Shown piece after piece: positions 26,746-34,286 of a stretch of DNA of 64,000 bases (the first letter of the stretch is position 1; each line of letters begins with the position of its first letter). Both the position numbers and the translations under genes were made by a program. Origin of the DNA: Synergistaceae bacterium (GTDB lineage: Bacteria > Synergistota > Synergistia > Synergistales > Aminobacteriaceae); the NCBI GenBank assembly GCA_017450125.1, contig JAFSWZ010000019.1:1-64000 (forward strand), written 5' to 3'. The notes under the pieces were generated by a model, which was given only the letters and a program-made list of their open reading frames with translations, ran no database searches and was not told the origin of the DNA.

Positions 26746-27312
26746 ATGAGAAGAGTTTTTTACGCGCTGGTTATCGCTGCATTCGTATGCAGTCCGGTCT
26801 TCGGGGCTTCTAGTACCGAAATGGCTCGTATGGGTACATTCATCAGCAACTTCACTGAGCTGGGCATGTACGACATCGACATTGACACTATTACGTCGGA
26901 AGAGCTTGTGCATTTCGGAGTCTGGCACAACTACATCAACAACCGCAACTCCAGAGTCAAACGCTGCTCAAGGAAAAAATGCCCCTACGGCGAGCTTGTC
27001 ATCGACAAGAAGTATGTTGCTGAGTCCGTCAGGAAATACTTTGACGTTGTGCTTGAGCACGCCAGCACAGAGGATGAGCATTACGACGGCAAAGTCTACC
27101 ACTTCGCTGCTGCGGACGGTGTTCCTGATTACGCGGACGTTCAGGAGGTCTCTCGCAACGGAAACATCATCACCATGCGCGGAGAAGTTTATTCTTCAGG
27201 TGTCGGCGAAGAGAAGGTAGCATCATTCATAGCCCGTGCGAAGCCCTACAAGTTCAAAGGCAAAAATACGTGGGCAATCCTTTCGCTCAAAACACAGTGG
27301 TACAACAGATAG
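26746..27312 (+). CDS. secreted protein of unknown function
   Basis: 188 residues beginning with a clear signal peptide (cleavage near VFGAS). The mature part is soluble, mixed in charge and contains a Cys pair in a basic stretch (KRCSRKKCPYGE) around residue 75. I do not recognise a family. AAGGAGG is 9 bases before the ATG at 26746; an earlier in-frame start at 26662 has none. It is followed after 25 bases by another small secreted protein, with which it probably forms an operon. Confidence 0.75.
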   Translation: MRRVFYALVIAAFVCSPVFGASSTEMARMGTFISNFTELGMYDIDIDTITSEELVHFGVWHNYINNRNSRVKRCSRKKCPYGELVIDKKYVAESVRKYFDVVLEHASTEDEHYDGKVYHFAAADGVPDYADVQEVSRNGNIITMRGEVYSSGVGEEKVASFIARAKPYKFKGKNTWAILSLKTQWYNR

Positions 27313-27337
27313 CTGTTAGTCTTAAGGAGGTAATATC

Positions 27338-28027
27338 ATGAAACGTCTACTCGCTGCACTGACACTGATACTTGCTCTGTGCGTCCCCGCACACGCCCTC
27401 AGTGATGAGGAGTATATCCGCCTCAAGAGATCCCCAGCTTTTGCTGAGGCTGACCGTTCGCTCGCAAGTGCCTACAACGACGCAAAAGATGCTATGAGTT
27501 ACTCGGCCTTCGAGGAACTCAGGGAATCACAGCGCGAATGGATAGACTACGGCCGCGATCAGGAAGCCAGCAGACTCATGCGTCAGGACTATTCCCGCGT
27601 TGAGGCCTACACCGAAGTTACCCGCCGCAGAACCGCCTATATCCGGCAGCAAATTTCGGAATACTCAGCAAGAACTCCGCGCAACAGGCCAAGCACACCG
27701 AGACCTGCCGAACCAAGACGCAACCCGAACAGACCCGATTTTGACATCTTTACCGGGCAATTCAGCAAAGACGACGATGTCTATATGTCCGTCCAGTGGG
27801 TCAACAAGTCCTCAAGGCTTATGGGAGTCCGTCTGCGCTGCGGTGATGAAGAATGGTTCGGGAAGGGTCGCCTTCACGAACGGGAACTTACAGCAGAAGC
27901 CGGAAGCAAATCCGTAACGCTGTACTTCGTCAATGCGAACGCCATACGTATCGAGACCAACGAGGCATTCAACCGTGCAATGGACTTTAACGCTGAGGGC
28001 AGGTATACGCGACTTTATAGCAGGTAA
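27338..28027 (+). CDS. secreted protein with LprI/DUF1311-like domain
   Basis: 229 residues: a signal peptide (1-20), then a helical domain (about 21-110) resembling the LprI N-terminal/DUF1311 type, with the ESQREWIDYGRDQ stretch typical of it. A Pro/Arg-rich linker follows, then a small beta-rich C-terminal domain (about 140-229). LprI in mycobacteria inhibits lysozyme; whether this protein does so is unknown. AAGGAGG precedes the ATG. The last base of its stop codon overlaps the ATG of the decayed response regulator (TAATG). Confidence 0.75.
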   Translation: MKRLLAALTLILALCVPAHALSDEEYIRLKRSPAFAEADRSLASAYNDAKDAMSYSAFEELRESQREWIDYGRDQEASRLMRQDYSRVEAYTEVTRRRTAYIRQQISEYSARTPRNRPSTPRPAEPRRNPNRPDFDIFTGQFSKDDDVYMSVQWVNKSSRLMGVRLRCGDEEWFGKGRLHERELTAEAGSKSVTLYFVNANAIRIETNEAFNRAMDFNAEGRYTRLYSR

Positions 28028-28571
28028 TGAACATCGCAATCGTTGACGATGATCTCTCAGACAGCATGAGACTCCGCAGCTTCATCCGCACGTGGTTTGG
28101 GGCTGAGGAGTCTCTTGATGTTGTGCCTAATATCACTTCGTACCAGAGCGGCGAGGAAATGCTGATAATCTTCCTCACAACCTCGAAGGAATACGCCTTC
28201 GACACGTTTCCGCTTCACCCGTTCGATTACATCATCAAGCCGTGCACGAAAAAGAACGTCAGCAAAGTCCTCGCCGAAGCCGTGAGATTCCTTGATGCTC
28301 AAGACCCGAAAATCAGGCTGAGAGTCCCGCACTCAGACTATGCAGTATGACTTTCCGCGAAGCAGCAGAGGAATTGTCCCGGCACAGTGATTTTCTTCTC
28401 TGCAACAGAGGAATAATCGTGAACATGTCGCAGATTTACGACATGAAGGACGGAACATTCATCATGAAGAACGGTGCTGTGTACCCCATCAAGGTCAACG
28501 GCCGCGCGCAGGTGAAGGCGGCGTTCTCGCAATCATTATCCCCGACGCAGTCTTCATCTTCCTGCCGGTAA
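28027..28571 (+). pseudogene. decayed LytTR-family response regulator
   Basis: The N-terminal piece (28027-28350) starts like a receiver (MNIAIVDDD) and ends like one (IIFLTTSKEYAFD, then FDYIIKPC). About 35 residues between SGEEML and IIFLTTS, including the phospho-accepting Asp, are missing. After a stop codon a second frame (28347-28571) encodes the C-terminal part of a LytTR DNA-binding domain (FLLCNRGIIVNMSQI). The two parts are out of frame and the start of the LytTR domain is lost. Several independent lesions make expression of a working regulator unlikely. Confidence 0.82.
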
Positions 28572-29432
28572 TCCCGGCTCTCGTTGTCAGCGTAACCTTC
28601 CTGTTTCTGGTGTTCTGCCTCTCCGTGAAAGTTTCTCTTGGCCGCAAGCTCTTCTGCTTCTTCAACGCAGTGATGCTCGGTGCGTTCTGTCTGCTCTACT
28701 CAATCGCCTTGATGGTCTCTGCTGAAGCGGTGAATCCTCTTTGGGACTCCGCGCGGCTTCTGAGCCTCGATGAGGGGATTATGTCCCTGAGCCTCTCTGT
28801 CTTGGCCGGGTGCATATTCTTCTCGGAGCAGTGCTTCTGATAGCGTGGATGACTCCCGTGTGGCCGAAATATTTTCTGGTCGGACGCGTTCAGATGTTTA
28901 CGCTCATCCTTCTGCCGTTGATTCCGCTGGTGCTGCTTCTGTTCTACTATCTGCTGTGGCGGACGTCGGCGAAGTTTTCGGAGGGCGCGAGGCAGAGGCA
29001 GGAGAATACTACCTTCAGCAGTGTGCGGACGCTTCGGAGGCAGGCTACACGGGCTACTGCGGGAACATTGCGGCTGATGCTGTGGCTTCGCACTACACGG
29101 CTTACGCTGAGTCGCTGGGAGCAGGCATAGAATGGCACATGAACCTGCCGGCTGAACTCCCGATGAACGAGTCAGAGTACTGCGCTGTTCTCGGCAACTT
29201 GGTCGAGAATGCGTTAAAGGCCGTCAAGAATCTTCCTGAAGAACGGCGTAGGGTTAAGGTGATTTCGTCCCTGCTCTCGGATGCGATAATCGGGCTGTCA
29301 GTCGAGAATCCTTTCTGCGGAAGCGTTGTGCTCGGGCGGAACGGCCTTCCGCGTTCGGACGGCGAAGAGCACGGAATAGGGTTAATGTCTGTGCAGAACA
29401 CCGTGAAGCGTCATCTAAGGGAAATCCCGTGA
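28540..29432 (+). pseudogene. decayed GHKL sensor histidine kinase
   Basis: Three frames must be joined to read one protein. A membrane part is open to 28840, the next membrane helix is in another frame (28810-28980), and a GHKL ATPase part with NLVENALKAV and HGIGLMSVQNTV lies in a third frame, ending at 29432. The start codon is missing at the 5' end and the last ATPase strand is missing at the 3' end. It follows the broken LytTR regulator directly, as such kinases do in intact systems, so the whole two-component pair has decayed together. Confidence 0.8.
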
Positions 29433-29457
29433 AGAAGTGTGCAGTGTCCTTCACGGG
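29426..29457. terminator. hairpin at the end of the decayed kinase, facing the ACT genes
   Basis: CCCGTGAAG (29426-29434) pairs perfectly with CTTCACGGG (29449-29457) around a 14-base loop, between two convergent units. The tail is only weakly T-rich. Confidence 0.5.
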
Positions 29458-29467
29458 GCTGTTTGAG

Positions 29468-29902
29468 TTACAGCGCGGAAAACTCTTCCTGCTCCAGAAT
29501 CTTGATCCCGGCTTCTTTCAGTGCAGCAATTGCCTTAAGGTTGTCGCTGAGCTTGAGTATCATGCAGGTGTTGATTACGTATCTGCCCGTCAGAATCGTG
29601 TACGTGTACTCTATATTTACGTCCGCGTCCCTGATAACCCCAAGAACCTTGTTGAGCCCGCCGGGAGTGTTGGGGACTTCTGCCGCAATAACCTCCTGAA
29701 TCTTCGTGAAGAAGCCTCCGTCTTTCAGTACAGACGAAGCCCACAGGACATTATCCACAATCACCCGCACAACACTGAAATCACTCGTCTCCGTAACAGT
29801 CAGTGCCCTGATGCTTATATTGTTATCCGCAAAGACCTTCGCAATCTCGTACAAGCTGCCCGGCTTGTTGTCCATAAACACAGAAATCTGCTTGACGTTC
29901 AT
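29468..29902 (-). CDS. tandem-ACT-domain protein, copy 1
   Basis: 144 residues made of two ACT domains (about 1-70 and 71-144), the small fold that binds amino acids. It is clearly related to the next gene (same start VKQISVF, same end with EEFSAL or EELSAL). Single ACT proteins commonly accompany iorAB-paaK clusters and probably sense aromatic amino acids or aryl-acids; this is inference. The start at 29902 follows GAGGTGA and matches the paralogue. Confidence 0.88.
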   Translation of the reverse strand: MNVKQISVFMDNKPGSLYEIAKVFADNNISIRALTVTETSDFSVVRVIVDNVLWASSVLKDGGFFTKIQEVIAAEVPNTPGGLNKVLGVIRDADVNIEYTYTILTGRYVINTCMILKLSDNLKAIAALKEAGIKILEQEEFSAL

Positions 29903-29924
29903 ACATATCACCTCAAATAAATAA

Positions 29925-29953
29925 GAGACTGCCGCATTACGAGCAGCAGCCTC
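29925..29953 (-). terminator. terminator between the two ACT genes
   Basis: On the minus strand GAGGCTGCTGC (29953-29943) pairs with GCGGCAGTCTC (29935-29925) over 11 positions including two G-T pairs, followed by TTATTTATTT. It should end most transcripts of the upstream cluster before ACT copy 1. Confidence 0.75.
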
Positions 29954-29983
29954 TGAAATGTTTACGTTTATACGATACTACTG

Positions 29984-30418
29984 CTACAAGGCAGAAAGCT
30001 CCTCCGCCTCCAGAATCTTCACTCCCGCGATGTTCAGCGCGAATGCCGCCTTGTCGTTGTCGCTGACCTTGAAGATCATGTACGCTGTCTGCGATGACTT
30101 GTTCCCGAGAATCGCATACATGTACTCAACGTTGATGCCTGTCCCGCTGAGAATCTCCAGCACCTTGTTCAACCCGCCCGGAACGTTGGGCACCTCAACT
30201 GCCAGAACGTCGCTCATGCTCGCCACAAACCCGGCATCCTTGAGGGTGTTTGTCGTGCCGAGAACGTCATCAACGATTAATCTCACAATTCCGAAATCGC
30301 TCGTCTCAGCAAGGGAGAGTCCTCGCAGGTCTATATTCGCGTCCGCAAGAGCCTTCGTCATCTCGTGAAGGCAGCCCGGCCTGTTCTCCAGAAAAACGGA
30401 AATCTGTTTTACGCTCAT
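29984..30418 (-). CDS. tandem-ACT-domain protein, copy 2
   Basis: A 144-residue paralogue of the neighbouring gene with two ACT domains; about half the residues appear shared by eye. It lies 15 bases after paaK, so it is the promoter-proximal ACT copy of the ior-paaK operon. GAGGTGA lies upstream of its ATG. The likely role is amino-acid or aryl-acid sensing, perhaps as a partner of the ligase; no catalytic residues are seen. Confidence 0.88.
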   Translation of the reverse strand: MSVKQISVFLENRPGCLHEMTKALADANIDLRGLSLAETSDFGIVRLIVDDVLGTTNTLKDAGFVASMSDVLAVEVPNVPGGLNKVLEILSGTGINVEYMYAILGNKSSQTAYMIFKVSDNDKAAFALNIAGVKILEAEELSAL

Positions 30419-30433
30419 TGTTCGTTCACCTCA

Positions 30434-31738
30434 CTAAATCTTCCTGTTGTCGATTACGCGTACAGCCTTGCCCTCACTGCGCACTATGGTTTTCGGCGCA
30501 ACAAGTGTAACCTTCGCCTTCAGGCCGAGCATCGAGCGCAGTCCGTCAACCAGCTCTGCCTGCCTCTTGTTGACCGTACCGAGATTGTCCGTGAACATTT
30601 CGGGGGTCATCTCAACCCTGACATCAAGAGTGTCCGTGTTGTTCACCCTGTCAACGATAATCTGATAGTTCGCAGGATAGCCGCTGTTGATGAGGACTGT
30701 CTCAATCTGGCTCGGGAAGACGTTTACTCCGCGAATAATCAGCATGTCGTCCGTCCTGCCCTTGAGCTTCGTCATGCGCACGTGAGTACGACCGCAAGGG
30801 CATGGCTCATGAGTGAGGGTAGTGATGTCGCGCGTCCTGTACCTGATGAGCGGGAAGGCCTCTTTGTCTAACGTCGTGAACACCAGCTCGCCGAGCGTTC
30901 CTTCAGGCTGAGGTTCGCCGGTCTTCGGGTCAATGATTTCGGGGATGAAGAAATCCTCGTTGATGTGCATTCCGTGCTGATCCTCGCACTCGAACGACAC
31001 GCCGGGCCCGCAAAGTTCCGTGAGGCCGTAAATGTCGTAAGCCTTGATGCCCATCGTTGCCTCTATGTCATGGCGCATTGCCTCGCTCCATGCTTCCGCG
31101 CCGAAAATCCCTGCCTTCAGCGGAATATCCTCAGGCTTCATGCCCATTTCCTTCATGCGTTCGCCGATGAAGGCCGCGTAGCTCGGTGTACAGCACAGAA
31201 TCGTAGCCTGCAGATCCTTGATGAACATTATCTGCCTGTCGGTGTTGCCCGATGATGTAGGAATGGTGAGTGAGCCCAGCTTGTGGCTTCCTCCGTTGAG
31301 GCCGGGCCCGCCGGTGAAGAGACCGTAACCGTACGACACCTGCACAACAGAATCCCTGCTCCCGCCTGCCGCGACGATTGCACGGGCGCACATCGTCTCC
31401 CAGATGTCGAGGTCATGCATCGTGTAGAAGGCTACGACTCTCTGTCCTGTTGTTCCGCTCGTCGACTGAATACGTACGCAGTCATGAAGGGGCTTCCCCA
31501 TCAGGCCGTAAGGATACGCTTTGCGGAGGTCGTCCTTCGTCAGGAACGGGAGCTTGTACAGGTCATCCTGCGACTTGATGTCGTCGGGGGTTAAGCCCTT
31601 CTCCTGCATCTTTGCGCGGTAATACGGTACGTTTTCCCACACATGCCGAACCTGCCTCAAGAGACGTTCATTCTGCAGGTCGCGGATCTTGTCGCGGGGC
31701 ATCGTCTCTATTTCAGGCTGAAAATATCTCTGTTCCAT
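30434..31738 (-). CDS. paaK: phenylacetate-CoA ligase
   Basis: A 434-residue adenylate-forming enzyme that activates phenylacetate or related aryl-acetates to CoA thioesters. The ATP-binding loop STSGTTGQR is near residue 93, the YGLTE motif near residue 230, and RYRTRDI with the C-terminal GRTDDMLIIRGVNVFPSQIE complete the family pattern. With IorAB it links aromatic amino acid oxidation to ATP formation: run in reverse, aryl-acetyl-CoA yields ATP. This use is known for archaeal and syntrophic relatives and is inferred here. Confidence 0.93.
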   Translation of the reverse strand: MEQRYFQPEIETMPRDKIRDLQNERLLRQVRHVWENVPYYRAKMQEKGLTPDDIKSQDDLYKLPFLTKDDLRKAYPYGLMGKPLHDCVRIQSTSGTTGQRVVAFYTMHDLDIWETMCARAIVAAGGSRDSVVQVSYGYGLFTGGPGLNGGSHKLGSLTIPTSSGNTDRQIMFIKDLQATILCCTPSYAAFIGERMKEMGMKPEDIPLKAGIFGAEAWSEAMRHDIEATMGIKAYDIYGLTELCGPGVSFECEDQHGMHINEDFFIPEIIDPKTGEPQPEGTLGELVFTTLDKEAFPLIRYRTRDITTLTHEPCPCGRTHVRMTKLKGRTDDMLIIRGVNVFPSQIETVLINSGYPANYQIIVDRVNNTDTLDVRVEMTPEMFTDNLGTVNKRQAELVDGLRSMLGLKAKVTLVAPKTIVRSEGKAVRVIDNRKI

Positions 31739-31762
31739 TGCTTACATCATCTCCATATAACT

Positions 31763-32338
31763 TTATGCGTTCTTCCCTAACTCGAAGGCTCGTTTGTTGA
31801 GTTCGAGGAATTTCGGTGGAACACATGAATTTATCGCTTCATCCCATGCCTCAGAAGGTATGTCGTCGAAGTAATGCGACAGCCTTCCAAGAAGCACGAG
31901 GTTCACGGCTTTGGTGCTTCCTGCCTGTCCGGCGAGCTTCACGCAGTCGAGAGCGTCAATCTTCACGCCGAGAGCCTTAATCTTGCTTAACAGGTCTTCA
32001 GGGTAAGTCATTGCGCCGATGAGTACGGGCATCGGGTCAATCTGCTGTGTTGAGGTAACTATCTGGCCGCCCCTCTTGAGGTACTCGAGATTTCGCGCGG
32101 CCTCCAGAAGCTCGAAAGACACAATCACATCTGCCTGTCCCTTGTCGATTACGGGAGAATATACTTTGTCGCCGTATCGCACGTAAGTTACGACGCTTCC
32201 TCCGCGCTGGCTCATCCCGTGAACTTCCGAGACCTTCACGTCATAGCCCTGCGTGATTAAGAGATGCCCGAGCAGCTTGCTGGCTAACACGCTTCCCTGT
32301 CCGCCGACTCCTACTATCATGATGCTGCGCGTCTTCAT
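31763..32338 (-). CDS. iorB: indolepyruvate:ferredoxin oxidoreductase beta subunit
   Basis: A 191-residue gamma-domain subunit of the 2-oxoacid:ferredoxin oxidoreductase family. The start VGVGGQGSVLASKLLG (8-23) and the HGMSQRGGSV motif are diagnostic. With IorA it decarboxylates aryl-pyruvates to aryl-acyl-CoA, reducing ferredoxin. It starts two bases after iorA ends, so the pair is tightly coupled, and paaK follows after 24 bases. Confidence 0.95.
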   Translation of the reverse strand: MKTRSIMIVGVGGQGSVLASKLLGHLLITQGYDVKVSEVHGMSQRGGSVVTYVRYGDKVYSPVIDKGQADVIVSFELLEAARNLEYLKRGGQIVTSTQQIDPMPVLIGAMTYPEDLLSKIKALGVKIDALDCVKLAGQAGSTKAVNLVLLGRLSHYFDDIPSEAWDEAINSCVPPKFLELNKRAFELGKNA

Positions 32339-32340
32339 GT

Positions 32341-34101
32341 CTACTCACCCTCCTTCAAGAACGCTCCGAACCTGCACATCTGCGTACACACTCCGCACCC
32401 CACGCATAATGTTTCGTCAACGCGGGCTTTTCCGTCCTTCATCGAGATTGCGGGGCAGCCTATCTTCATGCAGGACTTGCACCCGACGCATTTTGCGGTG
32501 TCGACATGAAGGGGCGGGTTGTGCTTAACGTACTTCAAGAGAGCGCACGGTCTGCGGGAGATTATCACGCTGGATTCACCTGCGGCTAGTTCCTCGCGTA
32601 AGGCATCCTCGCATTCCTTGAGGTTGTAGGGGTCAACGACTCTGACGCGATTGAAGCCCATTGCCCTGCACAGTGCCTCGAGGTCGATTTTCCCCGCCGG
32701 GTCTCCGTGAATGTTCAGGCCTGTCGTGGGGTTCTGCTGGTGGCCGGTCATTCCGGTGATGGAGTTGTCGAGGATTATCACGACGCTCTTGCTCTGGTTG
32801 TAGGCGATGTTTGCGAGGCCGGTCATTCCTGAATGCATGAAGGTTGAATCTCCGATTACGGCTACTGGGGGGTGGGCGGGCGGGTTGCCGTGAACAGAGT
32901 GAGCGGCACTGTTTGCCTTGTTGAAGCCGTGAAGCGCGCTCACAGATGCTCCCATGCATAACGTCATCTCCATTGCGGAGAGCGGAGCAACTGCACCAAG
33001 CGTGTAGCACCCGATGTCCCCCAGAACCGTACACTTCAGCTTGTTGAGGGTGTAGAAGATTCCGCGATGAGGACAGCCCGCGCACATCATCGGCGGACGA
33101 GCTGGCAGAGTTTCCCCGAGCTTCACTCCTTCTCCGTGAGCAAGCCCCAGCTTTTCCGCAATCACGTTGGGGCTCAGTTCTCCGAGAAGTCCGAACAGCG
33201 ATTTTCCCTCGCAAGTCAGGCCAAGTTCCCGGCAGTAACCCTCTATGAAGCCGTCAAGCTCCTCAACGATTACGAGCCTCTTGACGCTCTGCGCAAAACT
33301 CTTCAGCTTCCCGTCGGGCATCGGCCACACCATACCCAGCTTCAGAATCGGGAATGTGTCTCCGCACGCTTCCTTCACGTACTGATAGCAGGTCGAAGAT
33401 GTGATTATCCCGAGTGATGAATCACTGCCTTCTTCCGTGCGGTTGAGGTCTGATGTCTCCGCGAAAGCCTGAAGCCGTAGCATCCTCTCTTCAACGACAG
33501 GATGTCTCTTTATGGCGTTGCCGGGCATCATGACGTACTTCGCGATGTTCTTTGCGTAAGGGTGCTCTGGAGCTTCGGTTCTCTCTCCTGTCTCAACTAC
33601 TGACTGTGAATGCGCAATACGGGTGCACATCTTCACGATTACCGGCGAGTCATATTCTTCCGAGAGAGCATAAGCACTCTTGAAGAACTCTAACGCTTCC
33701 TGCGAGTCCGACGGCTCGAGCATCGGGAGCTTGGCCGCGCGCGCATAATGTCTGCTGTCCTGCTCGTTCTGGCTTGAGTGCATTCCCGCGTCATCGGCGA
33801 CACAGATAATCATTCCCGCGTTAATCCCAGTGTAAGAGACCGTGAACAGCGGGTCAGCCGCAACGTTCAGGCCGACATGCTTCATCCCGCAGAAGCTGCG
33901 TTTTCCCGCGAGGCTCGCACCAAACGCTGCCTCCATCGCTACCTTCTCGTTCGGTGCCCACTCGGAATACACCTCAGCGAACTTCGCGAGCTCTTCTGTG
34001 ATTTCTGTGCTCGGCGTTCCCGGGTAGCTCGACGCAAAGCAGCATCCCGCTTCCCAAAGTCCTCTGGCGGCGGCGGTGTTGCCCTGCATTAACTGTCTCA
34101 T
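32341..34101 (-). CDS. iorA: indolepyruvate:ferredoxin oxidoreductase alpha subunit
   Basis: A 586-residue thiamine-diphosphate enzyme. Residues 1-180 form the pyrimidine-binding domain, about 345-520 the TPP domain (GDIGCYTLG, then GDSTFMHSGM and DNSITGMTGHQQNPTTG), and the C terminus holds two 4Fe-4S motifs (CVGCKSCMKIGC and CVGCGVCTQMC). Length and order match IorA. It leads the minus-strand operon iorA-iorB-paaK-ACT. GAAGGGGG lies just before the ATG. Confidence 0.96.
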   Translation of the reverse strand: MRQLMQGNTAAARGLWEAGCCFASSYPGTPSTEITEELAKFAEVYSEWAPNEKVAMEAAFGASLAGKRSFCGMKHVGLNVAADPLFTVSYTGINAGMIICVADDAGMHSSQNEQDSRHYARAAKLPMLEPSDSQEALEFFKSAYALSEEYDSPVIVKMCTRIAHSQSVVETGERTEAPEHPYAKNIAKYVMMPGNAIKRHPVVEERMLRLQAFAETSDLNRTEEGSDSSLGIITSSTCYQYVKEACGDTFPILKLGMVWPMPDGKLKSFAQSVKRLVIVEELDGFIEGYCRELGLTCEGKSLFGLLGELSPNVIAEKLGLAHGEGVKLGETLPARPPMMCAGCPHRGIFYTLNKLKCTVLGDIGCYTLGAVAPLSAMEMTLCMGASVSALHGFNKANSAAHSVHGNPPAHPPVAVIGDSTFMHSGMTGLANIAYNQSKSVVIILDNSITGMTGHQQNPTTGLNIHGDPAGKIDLEALCRAMGFNRVRVVDPYNLKECEDALREELAAGESSVIISRRPCALLKYVKHNPPLHVDTAKCVGCKSCMKIGCPAISMKDGKARVDETLCVGCGVCTQMCRFGAFLKEGE

Positions 34102-34286
34102 AATTTTTCCCCCTTCTGAATTGCTGTGAATTGTAACACCTGCCCTCCTGTACTTATGCGCTCATTAATAATTCATAACTGCATAAACGCTGGAGAACAG
34201 GAGATTATATTATTGCGCTGTGTGCCAATGTCAAATGTTCCCGCGTGTATTACAATTAACGGACAAAATCTCAGGAGATAATTGCC

